Source: Klebsiella quasipneumoniae subsp. quasipneumoniae (GTDB taxonomy: Bacteria > Pseudomonadota > Gammaproteobacteria > Enterobacterales > Enterobacteriaceae). Taken from it: 64,000 nucleotides of DNA. Where the stretch lies: contig NZ_CP084876.1 of NCBI RefSeq assembly GCF_020525925.1, positions 4,960,001 through 5,024,000 on the forward strand, written 5' to 3'. Shown here piece after piece: positions 41,248 to 55,282 of the stretch (the stretch's first letter is position 1; the number at the start of each line of letters is the position of its first letter). A program made the translations under genes and the position numbers. Under the pieces are notes generated by a model that saw nothing but the letters and a program-made list of their open reading frames with translations, ran no database searches and was not told the origin of the DNA.

Positions 41248-43671
41248 ATGTCCGGCTGGCAACGAATTTACTATAAATTACTGAATTTACCATTACGGGT
41301 GCTGGTAAAAAGCAAGTCTATTCCGGCAGAGCCTGCTCAGGAATTAGGACTCGATACCTCGCGTCCGGTCATGTACGTCCTGCCCTATAACTCCAAGGCG
41401 GACCTGCTGACGCTGCGCGCCCAATGTCTGGCGCATGATTTACCTGACCCGCTTGAACCGCTGGAAATCGACGGCGCCCTGCTGCCGCGCTACGTATTCA
41501 TCCACGGCGGGCCGCGCGTATTCACCTACTACACGCCAAAAGAAGAGTCCATCAAGCTGTTCCACGACTACCTCGATCTGCACCGCAACCATCCGGATCT
41601 CGATGTGCAAATGGTGCCGGTGTCGGTGATGTTCGGCCGCTCGCCGGGTCGTGAGAAAGGGGAAGTTAATCCGCCGCTGCGGATGCTTAACGGCATTCAG
41701 AAATTTTTCGCCGTCTCCTGGCTCGGCCGCGACAGCTTCGTGCGCTTCTCGCCTTCCGTATCGCTGCGCCGCATGGCGGATGAGCACGGTACCGATAAGA
41801 TCATCGCCCAGAAACTGGCACGCGTCGCGCGGATGCATTTTGCCCGCCAGCGCCTGGCCGCCGTCGGCCCGCGTCTGCCGGCCCGCCAGGATCTGTTTAA
41901 CAAGCTGCTGGCGTCGAAGGCCATTGCCCGGGCGGTGGAAGACGAAGCGCGCAGCAAGAAAATTTCCCACGAGAAGGCCCAGCAGAACGCGATTGCGCTG
42001 ATGGAAGAGATTGCCGCGAACTTCTCTTACGAGATGATCCGCCTGACCGACCGCATTCTCGGCTTCACCTGGAACCGCCTGTACCAGGGCATCAACGTGC
42101 ATAACGCCGAGCGCGTACGCCAGCTGGCGCACGATGGCCATGAGATTGTCTATGTCCCCTGCCACCGCAGCCACATGGACTATCTGCTGCTCTCTTACGT
42201 CCTGTACCACCAGGGGCTGGTGCCACCGCATATCGCGGCGGGTATCAACCTTAACTTCTGGCCAGCCGGGCCAATCTTCCGCCGCCTCGGCGCGTTCTTT
42301 ATTCGCCGCACCTTTAAGGGCAATAAGCTCTACTCCACGGTGTTCCGCGAGTACCTTGGCGAACTGTTCAGCCGCGGCTATTCCGTAGAGTATTTCGTCG
42401 AAGGCGGCCGCTCCCGTACCGGCCGTCTGCTCGATCCGAAGACCGGTACGCTGTCGATGACCATCCAGGCGATGCTGCGCGGCGGCACCCGGCCGATCAC
42501 CCTGGTGCCGATTTACATCGGCTACGAGCACGTGATGGAGGTAGGGACCTATGCCAAAGAGCTGCGCGGCGCCACCAAAGAGAAAGAGAGTCTGCCGCAG
42601 ATGGTGCGCGGCTTAAGCAAGCTGCGCAATCTTGGCCAGGGCTACGTTAACTTCGGCGAACCGCTGCCGCTGATGACCTATCTGAACCACCATGTGCCGG
42701 AGTGGCGGGAAGCGATTGACCCGATCGAAGCGGTCCGCCCTTCCTGGCTGACGCCGACGGTGAATAACATCGCCGCTGACCTGATGGTACGCATCAACAA
42801 CGCCGGCGCGGCCAACGCCATGAACCTCTGCTGTACGGCGCTGCTGGCCTCCCGCCAGCGTTCGCTGACCCGTGAGCAGCTCACCCAGCAGCTGGAGTGT
42901 TACCTCGCGCTGCTGCGCAATGTGCCCTATTCGCCGGATGCCACCGCGCCGTCCGCTTCGGCCAGCGAGCTTATCGACCACGCGCTGCAGATGAACAAGT
43001 TCGAAGTCGAGAAAGACACCATTGGCGACATCATCATTCTGCCGCGCGAGCAGGCGGTGCTGATGACCTACTATCGCAACAACATCGCCCATATGCTGGT
43101 GATGCCCTCGCTGTTAGCCGCCCTGGTGACTCAGCATCGTCATCTCAGCCGCGCCGAAGTGCTGCGCCATGTGGAAACGCTCTATCCGTTCCTCAAAGCC
43201 GAGCTGTTCCTGCGCTGGGAGAAAGCGGAGCTGGCCGGAGTGATGGATGCGCTGATTGCCGAGATGCTGCGTCAGGAGCTGATCGTCATCGATGGCGATG
43301 TGATGAGCCTCAACCCGTCGCACTCTCGCTCTCTGCAGCTGTTGGCCGCAGGCGCCCGCGAGACGCTGCAGCGCTACGCCATTACCTTCTGGCTGCTGAG
43401 CGCTAACCCGTCGATCAACCGCAGCTCGCTGGAGAAAGAGAGCCGTACCGTGGCTCAGCGCCTGTCGGTGCTGCATGGCATCAACGCGCCGGAGTTCTTC
43501 GATAAAGCGGTGTTCAGTACCCTGGTGTTGACCCTGCGCGATGAAGGCTATATCAGCGATACGGGCGATGCCGAGCCGGAAGAGACCCTGAAGGTCTATC
43601 GGATGCTGGCGGATTTGATTACGTCGGATGTACGTCTGACTATCGAAAGCGTCACGCAGGACGACGCGTAA
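41248..43671 (+). CDS. plsB: Glycerol-3-phosphate 1-O-acyltransferase PlsB
   Basis: An 807-residue inner-membrane enzyme, same length as E. coli PlsB, which starts phospholipid synthesis by acylating glycerol-3-phosphate. The catalytic HX4D motif is His306 to Asp311 in [10 protein letters not shown]; block [14 protein letters not shown], block [14 protein letters not shown] and block [15 protein letters not shown] are in order. The start at 41248 matches the E. coli N-terminus [16 protein letters not shown]. Essential gene; no frameshift seen. Confidence 0.98.
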   Translation: MSGWQRIYYKLLNLPLRVLVKSKSIPAEPAQELGLDTSRPVMYVLPYNSKADLLTLRAQCLAHDLPDPLEPLEIDGALLPRYVFIHGGPRVFTYYTPKEESIKLFHDYLDLHRNHPDLDVQMVPVSVMFGRSPGREKGEVNPPLRMLNGIQKFFAVSWLGRDSFVRFSPSVSLRRMADEHGTDKIIAQKLARVARMHFARQRLAAVGPRLPARQDLFNKLLASKAIARAVEDEARSKKISHEKAQQNAIALMEEIAANFSYEMIRLTDRILGFTWNRLYQGINVHNAERVRQLAHDGHEIVYVPCHRSHMDYLLLSYVLYHQGLVPPHIAAGINLNFWPAGPIFRRLGAFFIRRTFKGNKLYSTVFREYLGELFSRGYSVEYFVEGGRSRTGRLLDPKTGTLSMTIQAMLRGGTRPITLVPIYIGYEHVMEVGTYAKELRGATKEKESLPQMVRGLSKLRNLGQGYVNFGEPLPLMTYLNHHVPEWREAIDPIEAVRPSWLTPTVNNIAADLMVRINNAGAANAMNLCCTALLASRQRSLTREQLTQQLECYLALLRNVPYSPDATAPSASASELIDHALQMNKFEVEKDTIGDIIILPREQAVLMTYYRNNIAHMLVMPSLLAALVTQHRHLSRAEVLRHVETLYPFLKAELFLRWEKAELAGVMDALIAEMLRQELIVIDGDVMSLNPSHSRSLQLLAAGARETLQRYAITFWLLSANPSINRSSLEKESRTVAQRLSVLHGINAPEFFDKAVFSTLVLTLRDEGYISDTGDAEPEETLKVYRMLADLITSDVRLTIESVTQDDA

Positions 43672-43693
43672 CGCGGCGTTTGCTGTCCTCCTC

Positions 43694-43715
43694 GCCCCCC
43701 GGCAAACCGGGGGGC
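43694..43715. repeat. GC-rich hairpin between plsB and ubiA
   Basis: GCCCCCCGG pairs perfectly with CCGGGGGGC (9-bp stem, CAAA loop). No T-run follows on either strand, so it is a candidate convergent-transcript insulator or weak terminator. Confidence 0.5.
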
Positions 43716-43734
43716 AAGGATGGGGACAGGGATT

Positions 43735-44601
43735 TTACAGGTAGCTCATCGCCAGGCCGAGGAACAGCACCAGCCCGACGTAGTTATTGTTCATAAACGC
43801 TTTAAAGCAGTTATCGCGGTCGCGATTGAAGATAAGCTTCTGCTGCCAGCCAAACAGACCCGCCGCCACGAACAGCGACCAGTAGTATTCCCAGCACAGC
43901 CCGTTCAGCCAGCCTACCGCGCCCATCAGCGCCAGCACGGCCACCTGCAGGATACCGATAATCAGACGATCGTTTTCGCCGAACAGGATCGCCGTCGATT
44001 TAATGCCGATCTTGACGTCGTCATCGCGATCCACCATCGCATACTGGGTATCGTAGGCCACCGCCCACAGAATGTTGGCGAGGAACATCAGCCAGCAGCT
44101 CAGCGGCAGCGATTCGCTGACGGCCGAGAAGGCCATTGGGATCGACCAGCCAAAGGCCGCCCCCAGCACCACCTGCGGCAGATGGGTGTAGCGCTTCATA
44201 AACGGATAGACCCACGCCAGCGCCAGCGCCGCCACCGACAGCAAAATCGTCATGGTGTTGAGGGTGAGCACCAGCAGGAAGGAGAGCAGCACCAGAACGA
44301 TAAACAGCGTTCGCGCCTCTTTCTCGGTGACGTCGCCGCTCGGCAGCGGACGGCGGGCGGTACGCTTTACGTGACCATCAAATTTTCGATCGGCATAGTC
44401 ATTCACCACGCAGCCGGCGGCGCGCATCAGCCAGACGCCGGCGACGAATACCGCCAGGATCCACAGCGGCGGGACGCCCGGCGAGGCCACCCACAGCGCC
44501 CACAGCGTCGGCCACAGCAGCAGCAAGGCGCCGATCGGTTTGTCAGTGCGCATCAGGCGATGAAACGCCAACAGCTTATTCTGCGACAGACTCCACTCCA
44601 T
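43735..44601 (-). CDS. ubiA: 4-hydroxybenzoate octaprenyltransferase UbiA
   Basis: A 288-residue polytopic inner-membrane prenyltransferase that attaches the octaprenyl chain to 4-hydroxybenzoate in ubiquinone synthesis. The first Asp-rich prenyl-diphosphate motif is NDYADRKFD (about residue 70) and the second is DRDDDVKIG region (about 190-200). Length equals E. coli UbiA (290). It is 12 bp from ubiC and co-transcribed with it. Confidence 0.97.
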   Translation of the reverse strand: MEWSLSQNKLLAFHRLMRTDKPIGALLLLWPTLWALWVASPGVPPLWILAVFVAGVWLMRAAGCVVNDYADRKFDGHVKRTARRPLPSGDVTEKEARTLFIVLVLLSFLLVLTLNTMTILLSVAALALAWVYPFMKRYTHLPQVVLGAAFGWSIPMAFSAVSESLPLSCWLMFLANILWAVAYDTQYAMVDRDDDVKIGIKSTAILFGENDRLIIGILQVAVLALMGAVGWLNGLCWEYYWSLFVAAGLFGWQQKLIFNRDRDNCFKAFMNNNYVGLVLFLGLAMSYL

Positions 44602-44613
44602 TTTTTCTTCCTC

Positions 44614-45111
44614 TTAGTACAACGGCGACGCAGGCAAAAACAGCTCGGTCAGCAGCAGGGGTTTGCCACTCAGCCGCAGACGGGAACGACGCCCCCACAG
44701 CGCTGCATCGCGACCAATTTCAATAAAATCGCGGGTTAACGTCGACGACGTGAACAGGTATCGGCCCAGCGGGGTCTGCCCGAGCTGCTGTAGCGCCAGC
44801 TCCGGCCCACACAGCGTCGACTCCGGCACCACCGTGCGTCCGGCCAGCCAGGGCTCGCCATCGGCATTGAGTATAATCTCCCGCAGCCAGTAGCGCGGCT
44901 CGTCGGGCAACAGCGCCGCTTCGTCAGCCAGCGCCTCACGCCCGATATACCCTTCGTTAACCAGGGTGACGGTGACCTGCTTTCCTTGTTGCTCAAAACG
45001 CTGGGTCATTGAGTCCTCCAGCAGCAGCCAGTCACTCAGGGGCGGCGCCAGGGGCGGCATAACGGCAAAATAGCGCAGCGCACGCAGTCGCGTAAGCGCA
45101 GGATGGGACAT
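44614..45111 (-). CDS. ubiC: Chorismate lyase UbiC
   Basis: A 165-residue cytosolic enzyme releasing pyruvate from chorismate to give 4-hydroxybenzoate, the substrate of UbiA. Length matches E. coli. The active-site region includes [15 protein letters not shown] and [15 protein letters not shown] at the C-terminus, which holds the catalytic Glu. The ATG at 45109-45111 is the conserved start; the frame to 45258 is an upstream extension. First gene of ubiCA. Confidence 0.95.
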   Translation of the reverse strand: MSHPALTRLRALRYFAVMPPLAPPLSDWLLLEDSMTQRFEQQGKQVTVTLVNEGYIGREALADEAALLPDEPRYWLREIILNADGEPWLAGRTVVPESTLCGPELALQQLGQTPLGRYLFTSSTLTRDFIEIGRDAALWGRRSRLRLSGKPLLLTELFLPASPLY

Positions 45112-45229
45112 GCCTGATTCTCCGGTACATAACGTGAGAGCATTGTATCGCAGAATAGGCGGTTGGTGGCGGGCAAACGTCAATATACGATCATTCACGC
45201 AACAGCCATGCAACAGACCGCCGCGCGTG

Positions 45230-45260
45230 CAAAAAAAGGTGCATCCCGGAGGATGCACCT
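45230..45260 (-). terminator. Terminator of the malK-lamB-malM operon
   Basis: AGGTGCATCC (45237-45246) pairs perfectly with GGATGCACCT (45251-45260), and seven T follow on the minus strand. It lies 39 bp after the malM stop. Confidence 0.9.
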
Positions 45261-45298
45261 AAAGGCTGTGCCTAAACATCAGCATTGTGGGGAGACGA

Positions 45299-46228
45299 TT
45301 ACCCCTTGCCTTTTACACTGCTGATAAAGGTGGAACGAGCGGATTTGGAGCCGAGGCGCTCAGCTTCGTTCATCAATTTCAGGGCTTTGTCGATGTCACC
45401 TTGTTTCACCGCCTGCTTAATACCGTTGTTGAAGTAGGTCTCGGTATCGCTGAGCATCGGTTCGCTTTTGGCGGCCGGCGCCGCAGCGGCTGCGGCGGCT
45501 GGCGCGGCTACCGGCGCCGCGGTGTTACCGACGGTGACCGGGCCCGGGCCGGAGGAGCCGAACAGCGGCCCCACCAGCACGCTGGAGGTGCTGTTGGTTT
45601 TCACTTTCAGCTTCAGCACGCCATCGGTGGTATGTTTGGCGATCGGATCCGGGATGTCCGGCGCCGCATTGCCTGCGCCTTTGGCATAGGCCTTCGCCGG
45701 ATCCAGCAGGGTGGTGGTCTGCTGGAGATCTTTTTCAGTGGTAAACACCAGCACATAGAGCTTCTGCTGGCCCAGCGCCGGGGTCAGGCGCATCACACCG
45801 CCCAGGCGATCGGCAGTCATCACGCCCGGCTGCTGATAGGTAAAGTAGTTGCTGGGAAAGAACGCCGCTGGCGTCATGTTCTGGTCGAGAATCAGCACGT
45901 TCGGCGCAAAAATCTGCTTATGTTTGTTCAGTTCGCTGTCGAGGGTCAGGGTCAGCTCACCGATATTGGCCGGCACGCTCCAGGCGGCGACCGGTCCGAC
46001 GATCCCTGGAACATCCAGGCGTTGACCGCCGGTGGTTAAATCTACGCTCTGCGTCTTCGATTGATCGGCAGGCGTCCAGATCAGTTGCTGCAGCGCGCTG
46101 GCTGGAATAGACGGCGCGGCGCTGGTGTTCTGCGGTACAAAGTTAACATCGGCAAGGCTCATCCCCGGCACGCATGCCAACATCCCTGCGGATAAACACA
46201 GAGCGACGAGAGTTTTCTTCATTTTCAT
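45299..46228 (-). CDS. malM: Maltose-operon periplasmic protein MalM
   Basis: A 309-residue periplasmic protein of unknown function, last gene of malK-lamB-malM. Signal peptide MKMKKTLVALCLSAGMLA (ATG at 46226-46228) precedes ADVNFVPQNTSAAPSIP. The central region APAAAAAAAPAAKSEPML is Ala/Pro-rich and longer than in E. coli; the C-terminal TETYFNNGIKQAVKQGDIDKAL is conserved. It ends at the operon terminator. Confidence 0.94.
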   Translation of the reverse strand: MKMKKTLVALCLSAGMLACVPGMSLADVNFVPQNTSAAPSIPASALQQLIWTPADQSKTQSVDLTTGGQRLDVPGIVGPVAAWSVPANIGELTLTLDSELNKHKQIFAPNVLILDQNMTPAAFFPSNYFTYQQPGVMTADRLGGVMRLTPALGQQKLYVLVFTTEKDLQQTTTLLDPAKAYAKGAGNAAPDIPDPIAKHTTDGVLKLKVKTNSTSSVLVGPLFGSSGPGPVTVGNTAAPVAAPAAAAAAAPAAKSEPMLSDTETYFNNGIKQAVKQGDIDKALKLMNEAERLGSKSARSTFISSVKGKG

Positions 46229-46342
46229 TCTTCTCACCTTGGATAGCATCGGTTTAGCGGTAGCCAGGCAATAGCGCGCTAACCCTGAATAGTCAGGAGG
46301 GGCCGATGCCCCTCCCAGGTTACACCCGTCCTGCGGACGGTA

Positions 46343-47704
<1,362 letters not shown>

Positions 47705-47717
47705 TTAATGGGAAGCC

Positions 47718-48827
47718 TTACACGCCCGGCTCTTTATGCAGCCGACGACAAGCGGTGCCATCCTCACGGAATAAATGGCAACGTTCTGGCGGCAAACCGA
47801 TAGCGAATGTGGCTCCCTCTTCTACCAACACCACGTCGTTCTGGCGGTAGACCAGGTTTTGACGGATGGCGGGGATCTGGATATGAATTTGCGTTTCGTG
47901 ACCTAACTGCTCGACAACCTGAACCTCGCCTTCGAGGGTCACATCGGCGATATCGCTGGGCAGTAAATGCTCCGGGCGGATACCTAAGGACATGTTGGCG
48001 CCCGCCTGAACGTTGGCGCTGTCCACCGGTAGCCAGATTTGCTGACGGTTTGGCAGTTCAACCTGCACCTGATCGATAGCCGTCGCGGTGACTTTGACCG
48101 GCAGGAAGTTCATCTTCGGTGAACCGATAAAGCCGGCGACGAAGCGGTCAGCCGGATAGTGATAGAGTTCCAGCGGTTTCCCGACCTGCGCCACACGGCC
48201 GGCGTCGAGGACCACGATCTTGTCCGCGAGGGTCATCGCTTCCACCTGATCGTGGGTCACATAGATCATGGTGCGGCCCAGTCGCTTATGCAGACGGGAG
48301 ATTTCGATACGCATCTGAACGCGCAGGGCGGCATCGAGGTTGGAGAGCGGCTCATCCAGCAGGAAGACGCTCGGCTCAGCCACCAGCGTACGGCCAATCG
48401 CCACACGCTGGCGCTGACCGCCGGAGAGGGCTTTCGGTTTACGCTCCAGCAGATGGGCCAGCTGCAGCACTTCCGCCACCTGGGTCACCCGCTGGTTAAT
48501 CAGATCTTTTTTCGCGCCGGCCAGCTTCAGGCCAAACGACATATTTTCCGCAACGGAAAGGTGGGGATAGAGCGCATAAGACTGGAATACCATCCCAACG
48601 CCGCGTTCTGCCGGTGGGATCTCGTTCATGCGGGTGTCACCGATAAACAGGTCCCCGCTGGTAATAGTTTCTAACCCGGCAATCATACGCAGCAGGGTAG
48701 ATTTGCCGCAGCCCGATGGCCCGACAAACACGACGAATTCCCCTTCGTGGATATCGAGATTGATATCTTTCGATACCACCACGTCACCCCAGGCTTTCGT
48801 TACATTTCGCAGCTGTACGCTCGCCAT
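47718..48827 (-). CDS. malK: Maltose ABC transporter ATPase MalK
   Basis: A 369-residue ATPase and regulatory subunit of MalFGK2; also binds MalT and EIIA-Glc. Walker [10 protein letters not shown] (residues about 36-44), signature ALSGGQRQR, Walker B VFLLDEP and switch His in VTHDQVEA are intact, with the regulatory C-terminal domain (about 240-369). It begins the malK-lamB-malM operon, divergent from malE. Confidence 0.97.
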   Translation of the reverse strand: MASVQLRNVTKAWGDVVVSKDINLDIHEGEFVVFVGPSGCGKSTLLRMIAGLETITSGDLFIGDTRMNEIPPAERGVGMVFQSYALYPHLSVAENMSFGLKLAGAKKDLINQRVTQVAEVLQLAHLLERKPKALSGGQRQRVAIGRTLVAEPSVFLLDEPLSNLDAALRVQMRIEISRLHKRLGRTMIYVTHDQVEAMTLADKIVVLDAGRVAQVGKPLELYHYPADRFVAGFIGSPKMNFLPVKVTATAIDQVQVELPNRQQIWLPVDSANVQAGANMSLGIRPEHLLPSDIADVTLEGEVQVVEQLGHETQIHIQIPAIRQNLVYRQNDVVLVEEGATFAIGLPPERCHLFREDGTACRRLHKEPGV

Positions 48828-49062
48828 GCCCTTCTCCCTTCGTTACAACCTGTCACTAACAGTCACATTCAAGATGGGTCGACTATGCGGCATTCATTAG
48901 CCGGGCAAATCCTCCACCCCCCGGCTTTTTTATGGGGGAGGAGATGGGAGGATGAGAGATTGGCTCTCGCCGCGGGGGATGGCGGGCAGCGGGTGATTTC
49001 GTGATGGAGGCGACAAAATTGGGCGCTTTTTTCTGTGCTCCAGGACGCAATACGGCCGTTTT

Positions 49063-49078
49063 TGCAATGGAGATCACA
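49063..49078 (+). promoter_or_regulatory. CRP-like site in the malE promoter region
   Basis: TGCAA-N6-TCACA keeps the full right half and 3 of 5 bases of the left half of the CRP core. Confidence 0.5.
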
Positions 49079-49103
49079 CAACCAGCGGGTGGGGCGTAGA
49101 CCT

Positions 49104-49114
49104 GGGGAGGATGG
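49104..49114 (+). promoter_or_regulatory. MalT box proximal to malE
   Basis: GGGGAGGATGG contains the MalT core GGAKGA region and lies 84-94 bp upstream of the malE ATG, in line with activator placement. Confidence 0.55.
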
Positions 49115-49128
49115 AAAGGGGTTGTTAA

Positions 49129-50388
<1,260 letters not shown>

Positions 50389-50403
50389 TGCTGTAGCGTA
50401 CGT

Positions 50404-50475
50404 GCCGGATGGCGGCATGAATGCCTTATCCGGCCTACACAATCCGTAGGCCGGATAAGCGCAGCGCCATCAGGC
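50404..50475 (+). repeat. BIME (inverted REP pair) between malE and malF
   Basis: Two REP-type units in opposite orientation, GCCGGATGG...GCCTAC at 50404-50438 and GTAGGCCGGATAAGCG...CAGGC at 50446-50475. The same position carries REP in E. coli, where it protects the upstream malE transcript. Confidence 0.88.
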
Positions 50476-50517
50476 ACTGACGCCGACAGATGTTTAACGC
50501 TGTAGAGGATGATCCCC

Positions 50518-52062
50518 ATGGATGCCGTTAAAAAGAGACACTGGTGGCAAAGTCCGCAACTCACATGGTCTGTGATTGGCTTACTGTGCCTGCTGGTGGG
50601 TTACCTTGTTGTTTTGATGTACGCCCAGGGGGAGTACCTGTTCGCCATCATGACGCTGATTTTAAGCTCAGTTGGCCTGTATATTTTCGCTAATCGCAAG
50701 GCCTATGCCTGGCGCTATGTCTATCCCGGCCTCGCCGGCATGGGCCTGTTTGTCCTGTTTCCGCTGATCTGTACTATCGCTATCGCGTTCACCAACTACA
50801 GCAGCACCAACCAGCTGACCTTTGAGCGCGCGCAGCAGGTGCTGATGGATCGCTCCTTCCAGGCCGGCAAAGCCTATAACTTCACGCTGATCCCGGCAGG
50901 CGACGAGTGGAAGCTGGCCCTGACCGATGGCGAGAGCGGTAAAAACTACCTTTCCGACGCCTTTAAATTCGGCGGCGAGCAGAAGCTGGCGTTAAAAGAA
51001 ACTGATGCCCTGCCGGAAGGCGAGCGCGCCAACCTGCGCGTCATTACCCAGAACCGCACCGCGCTGAACCAGCTGACCGCCGTACTGCCTGATGACAGCA
51101 AAGTGATCATGAGCTCGCTGCGCCAGTTCTCCGGCACCCAACCGCTGTATACGCTTGGCGAAAACGGCGAGCTGACCAACAATCAAACCCACGTCAAATA
51201 CCGCCCGAACAACGACGTTGGTTTCTACCAGGCAATCAACGCCGACGGTAGCTGGGGCACAGAAAAGCTGAGCCCGGGCTACACCGTGACTATCGGCTGG
51301 GATAACTTTACCCGCGTCTTCCACGATGAAGGCATCCAGAAACCGTTCTTCGCCATCTTCGTCTGGACGGTGGTGTTCTCGGTTCTGACCGTGGTGCTGA
51401 CCGTCGCGGTGGGGATGATCCTCGCCTGCCTGGTGCAGTGGGAAGCGCTGAAAGGCAAAGCGATTTACCGTGTCCTGCTGATTCTGCCGTATGCCGTACC
51501 GTCATTTATTTCGATTCTGATTTTCAAAGGCCTGTTCAACCAGAGCTTTGGTGAAATCAACATGATGCTCAGCGCGCTGTTCGGCATTAAACCGGCGTGG
51601 TTTAGCGACCCGACCACCGCGCGCACCATGATCATCATCGTCAACACCTGGCTGGGCTACCCGTACATGATGATCCTGTGCATGGGGCTGCTGAAGGCGA
51701 TTCCGGACGATCTGTACGAAGCGTCGGCAATGGATGGCGCCGGCCCGTTCCAGAACTTCTTTAAAATTACCTTCCCGCTGCTGATTAAGCCGCTGACGCC
51801 GCTGATGATCGCCAGCTTCGCCTTTAACTTTAACAACTTCGTCCTGATTCAACTGTTGACCAACGGCGGTCCGGACCGTCTCGGCACCACCACCCCGGCC
51901 GGTTATACCGACCTGCTGGTGAGCTACACCTACCGTATCGCCTTTGAAGGCGGCGGCGGTCAGGACTTCGGCCTGGCGGCGGCTATCGCAACGCTTATCT
52001 TCCTGCTGGTTGGCGCGTTAGCGATTGTGAACCTGAAAGCCACACGCATGAAGTTTGATTAA
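50518..52062 (+). CDS. malF: Maltose ABC transporter permease MalF
   Basis: A 514-residue inner-membrane permease, as in E. coli. It has eight predicted membrane helices and the large periplasmic P2 loop (about 92-275) that interacts with MalE. The EAA coupling loop is [21 protein letters not shown] near residue 400. The ATG at 50518 sits 8 nt after AGAGGA; the ATG at 50509 overlaps that ribosome-binding site and is rejected. Confidence 0.97.
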   Translation: MDAVKKRHWWQSPQLTWSVIGLLCLLVGYLVVLMYAQGEYLFAIMTLILSSVGLYIFANRKAYAWRYVYPGLAGMGLFVLFPLICTIAIAFTNYSSTNQLTFERAQQVLMDRSFQAGKAYNFTLIPAGDEWKLALTDGESGKNYLSDAFKFGGEQKLALKETDALPEGERANLRVITQNRTALNQLTAVLPDDSKVIMSSLRQFSGTQPLYTLGENGELTNNQTHVKYRPNNDVGFYQAINADGSWGTEKLSPGYTVTIGWDNFTRVFHDEGIQKPFFAIFVWTVVFSVLTVVLTVAVGMILACLVQWEALKGKAIYRVLLILPYAVPSFISILIFKGLFNQSFGEINMMLSALFGIKPAWFSDPTTARTMIIIVNTWLGYPYMMILCMGLLKAIPDDLYEASAMDGAGPFQNFFKITFPLLIKPLTPLMIASFAFNFNNFVLIQLLTNGGPDRLGTTTPAGYTDLLVSYTYRIAFEGGGGQDFGLAAAIATLIFLLVGALAIVNLKATRMKFD

Positions 52063-52076
52063 GGGAGATAACGATA

Positions 52077-52967
52077 ATGGCTATGGTCCAACCCAAATCG
52101 CAGAAGCTACGTTTATTTACCACGCATCTCCTGCTACTGATTTTTATCGCCGCGATTATGTTTCCGCTGCTGATGGTTATCGCCATCTCGCTGCGCGAAG
52201 GCAACTTCGCCACCGGCAGCCTGATCCCGGATACCATCTCCTGGGAACACTGGCGTCTGGCGTTAGGCTTCAGCGTCGAACACGCGGATGGCCGCGTCAC
52301 GCCGCCGCCGTTCCCGGTCCTGCTGTGGCTGTGGAACTCGATTAAGGTCGCCGGGATTACCGCGATCGGTATCGTCGCCCTCTCCACCACCTGCGCCTAC
52401 GCTTTTGCCCGTATGCGCTTCCCGGGGAAAGCGACCCTGCTGAAAGGGATGCTGATTTTCCAGATGTTCCCGGCGGTGCTGTCGCTGGTTGCCCTGTACG
52501 CGTTGTTTGACCGCCTGGGCCAGTACATCCCGTTCGTCGGCCTCAACACCCACGGCGGCGTGATCTTTGCCTACATGGGCGGTATCGCCCTGCACGTCTG
52601 GACGATTAAAGGCTACTTCGAAACCATCGATGGCTCGCTGGAAGAAGCGGCGGCGCTGGATGGCGCGACCCCATGGCAGGCGTTCCGCCTCGTGCTGCTG
52701 CCGCTGTCGGTGCCGATTCTGGCGGTGGTCTTTATTCTGTCGTTCATCGCCGCCATCACCGAAGTGCCGGTCGCCTCGCTGCTGCTGCGCGATGTGAACA
52801 GCTATACCCTGGCGGTAGGCATGCAACAGTATCTCAACCCGCAGAACTATCTGTGGGGCGATTTTGCCGCCGCGGCGGTACTCTCCGCCATCCCAATCAC
52901 GGTAGTGTTCCTGCTGGCGCAGCGCTGGCTGGTGAACGGCCTGACGGCGGGTGGGGTGAAAGGTTAA
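52077..52967 (+). CDS. malG: Maltose ABC transporter permease MalG
   Basis: A 296-residue inner-membrane permease with six predicted helices, same length as E. coli. The EAA loop is [21 protein letters not shown] (about 188-208). It lies 14 bp after malF and ends the operon, followed by a terminator. xylE, found beside malG in E. coli, is absent here. Confidence 0.97.
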   Translation: MAMVQPKSQKLRLFTTHLLLLIFIAAIMFPLLMVIAISLREGNFATGSLIPDTISWEHWRLALGFSVEHADGRVTPPPFPVLLWLWNSIKVAGITAIGIVALSTTCAYAFARMRFPGKATLLKGMLIFQMFPAVLSLVALYALFDRLGQYIPFVGLNTHGGVIFAYMGGIALHVWTIKGYFETIDGSLEEAAALDGATPWQAFRLVLLPLSVPILAVVFILSFIAAITEVPVASLLLRDVNSYTLAVGMQQYLNPQNYLWGDFAAAAVLSAIPITVVFLLAQRWLVNGLTAGGVKG

Positions 52968-53137
52968 GTTTTTTTTGTAACACCGGCCCCAAATTTCAGA
53001 TGGGGGCCGACGGTCTAGCCGCAATACACGACCCCAACCGGGTATTGTCGCCGTCGCCCTCAGCTGAAAAAGTAAGGCCAATGCCACTGCTATCCTCAAC
53101 TGGACCCTACATAAATTCTATTTGTGACTGTTGGTCA

Positions 53138-53163
53138 GCGGCCCTGGAGGCCGCTTTTTTTTT
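53138..53163 (+). terminator. Terminator of malEFG
   Basis: GCGGCC (53138-53143) pairs with GGCCGC (53149-53154) and is followed by nine T. It ends at the stop codon of convergent psiE. Confidence 0.87.
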
Positions 53164-53572
53164 ATTCGCGTTTCAGGCGATTGGAGTTACACAGCCAGAG
53201 CGTAATCACCAGGATCAGGATCGCGGCGGAGTATATGAGCACCGCCATCGGCGATTCATGATCGATGATGATCAAACGCACAATCGCGGTGATGCCGATA
53301 TAGACGAAATAGCGCAGCGGGAAGTGGAACCCCGACTGAAAATACTTGACGATCAGCGCGATAAATTCGAAGTAGAGAAAGTAGACCACCAGTCCTTCCA
53401 CCAGCCGGTACTTACTGGTCGGCTCCGGGGTAAAGAGGACATCGGCCAGATGCAGCGTCTCTTTACCGAGGAAGACGATCAGGATAATCCCCAGGCACAG
53501 CAGCCCCAGATTCAAAACCGTTTGCATCGCAGTGGCGATAAAATTCACCAGTGGGCGATAAACCGACGACAT
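53162..53572 (-). CDS. psiE: Phosphate-starvation-inducible protein PsiE
   Basis: A 136-residue inner-membrane protein with four predicted helices, matching E. coli PsiE in length (ATG at 53570-53572; a GTG two codons earlier is less likely). Highly conserved segment [26 protein letters not shown]. In E. coli it is induced by phosphate starvation (PhoB) and affected by CRP; its role is unknown. A partial CRP site lies at 53621-53637. Confidence 0.94.
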   Translation of the reverse strand: MSSVYRPLVNFIATAMQTVLNLGLLCLGIILIVFLGKETLHLADVLFTPEPTSKYRLVEGLVVYFLYFEFIALIVKYFQSGFHFPLRYFVYIGITAIVRLIIIDHESPMAVLIYSAAILILVITLWLCNSNRLKRE

Positions 53573-53942
53573 ATTCACACCTCATAATCAGTCCTTGTTG
53601 CGTCCGGTATAGCGCAAAAGTGTGATCCAGATCTACAGTTACCCCTCACCGCGTGGGCTTTCCACGTTTGCGCCCTCAGGACAGGATTTCGGCAAAAGAG
53701 AAAAATGCTCTCCTTAACGGCGTGTGATCGACATAACTGAACCCCCTTTTTTGTATAAAACTATCCCTGCACAGTCATTGTTAATCAATAACTTAATTTA
53801 CATACAGACCTGCATGTTTAGATAAGGCTAAAAATAAAATTTTTCTCCAGACCTTAATAAATAAATGGTTATTTGAGAAAGTTTTTTTCTGCCGATTCCC
53901 TTAGCATATTTCCTCATCATCTTACGTCCAGGAATCATAATA
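53573..53942. other. 370-bp divergent intergenic region between psiE and the desulfidase operon
   Basis: AT-rich on the right side (53750-53942), as expected for the operon promoter. A CRP-like motif (TGTGA at 53621-53625 with a degenerate right half) lies near psiE. No gene or recognisable regulator box for the desulfidase operon was assigned. Confidence 0.5.
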
Positions 53943-55220
53943 ATGTCTGACCAAGCATCCTCACTTTTTATTCGCTGGCTACAGCGAGAAGTCGCACCAG
54001 CATTAGGTTGTACGGAACCTGTTGCTATTTCATTTACCACCGCTTACGCCGCGAAACATTTAGCGACACCCTGCGAAAAAATTAGCGGTTTTATTTCTGC
54101 CAACCTGTATAAAAACGCCACGGGCGTCACGATTCCCGGCACGACAGTTAATGGCGTCGCGCTGGCCGCCGCCATCGGCGCCTTTGGTGGCGATGCCGAT
54201 AAGGGATTACAGACCCTGGCAGGCATTACTTCACAGCATGTGGAACAGGCACAAGCGCTGGTGGATGCAGGCCACGTTACTATTGACGTCCAGGATACGC
54301 CTGACTTTATTCATCTCGATCTCACCCTCAGCGCCGGTGACCAGACCTGTCGCGTCGTGGTAAAAGGCACGCATACCAATGTGGTCGAGTTATATATTAA
54401 TGGCGAACAGCAGCCATTACACGCTGGGGAAAATAGCGCCACAGCGCAGACTGAACTGCCAACTTTCTCTCTCCAGGAAGCGTATGACTTTATTATCTCC
54501 ACCCCGGTTGAGAATATTACGTTTATTCTGGAAGCCGCCCGCCTCAATAGCGCACTGGCTGCAGAAGGCAAATCGAAAAAGTATGGGTTGAATATTAACG
54601 GAACATTCTCTGAAGCCGTTAAAAATGGTTTGTTAAGTAATGACTTAATGAGCGAGGTCATTATCAACACCGTCGCAGCTTCCGATGCGCGTATGGGCGG
54701 AGCCCCGGTGGTCGCCATGTCGAACTTCGGCTCTGGCAACCAGGGGATCGCAGCGACCATGCCGGTAGTTACCGTCGCCGAGCATCTGAATGCCGATGAA
54801 GAGACGCTCGCTCGCGCGCTGGCGCTCTCGCATCTGACGGCCATTTCCATCCATTCGCGCTATACCCGCCTGTCCGCACTGTGCGCGGCCTCCACCGCCG
54901 CCATGGGCGCTGCCGCCGGTATGGCATGGCTGTTTACCCGCAATATCGAAACCATCAACACCGCCATCATCAATATGATTAGCGATGTTACCGGCATGAT
55001 TTGCGATGGCGCTTCCAACAGCTGCGCGATGAAGGTCTCCTCGGTGGTTTCCAGCGCCTTTAAATCTGTGTTGATGGCGATGCAAAACCGCTGCGCCAGC
55101 GCCAACGACGGCATTGTCTGCGCCGACGTCGAACAGTCGATTAATAACCTGTGCCGCCTCGTGATTAAGCCTATGGCGCAAACCGATAAAGAGATCATTC
55201 GCATTATGGTCAGCAAATAA
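53943..55220 (+). CDS. L-cysteine desulfidase/serine deaminase-like protein (UPF0597/CyuA family)
   Basis: A 425-residue protein of the UPF0597 (YhaM/CyuA) family, whose characterised members are Fe-S cysteine desulfidases releasing sulfide, ammonia and pyruvate. Cysteines at likely cluster positions are seen in PALGCTEPVAI (Cys23), GMICDGASNSCAMK (about 350) and NNLCRLV (about 406). The family also resembles the alpha domain of L-serine dehydratase. It is first in a cluster with an AzlCD pair and a RidA protein, not next to the cyuP transporter of E. coli. Substrate (cysteine, serine or another amino acid) is inferred. Confidence 0.82.
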   Translation: MSDQASSLFIRWLQREVAPALGCTEPVAISFTTAYAAKHLATPCEKISGFISANLYKNATGVTIPGTTVNGVALAAAIGAFGGDADKGLQTLAGITSQHVEQAQALVDAGHVTIDVQDTPDFIHLDLTLSAGDQTCRVVVKGTHTNVVELYINGEQQPLHAGENSATAQTELPTFSLQEAYDFIISTPVENITFILEAARLNSALAAEGKSKKYGLNINGTFSEAVKNGLLSNDLMSEVIINTVAASDARMGGAPVVAMSNFGSGNQGIAATMPVVTVAEHLNADEETLARALALSHLTAISIHSRYTRLSALCAASTAAMGAAAGMAWLFTRNIETINTAIINMISDVTGMICDGASNSCAMKVSSVVSSAFKSVLMAMQNRCASANDGIVCADVEQSINNLCRLVIKPMAQTDKEIIRIMVSK

Positions 55221-55282
55221 GACCAGCCCTTTTGTACCCTACGCAATAATGATTTATTGCCTGCACCAACAGGTATTTTACG

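Noticed and set aside
41440..42531. 363-codon minus-strand frame inside plsB
   Set aside because: Antisense shadow of PlsB with no protein-like features.
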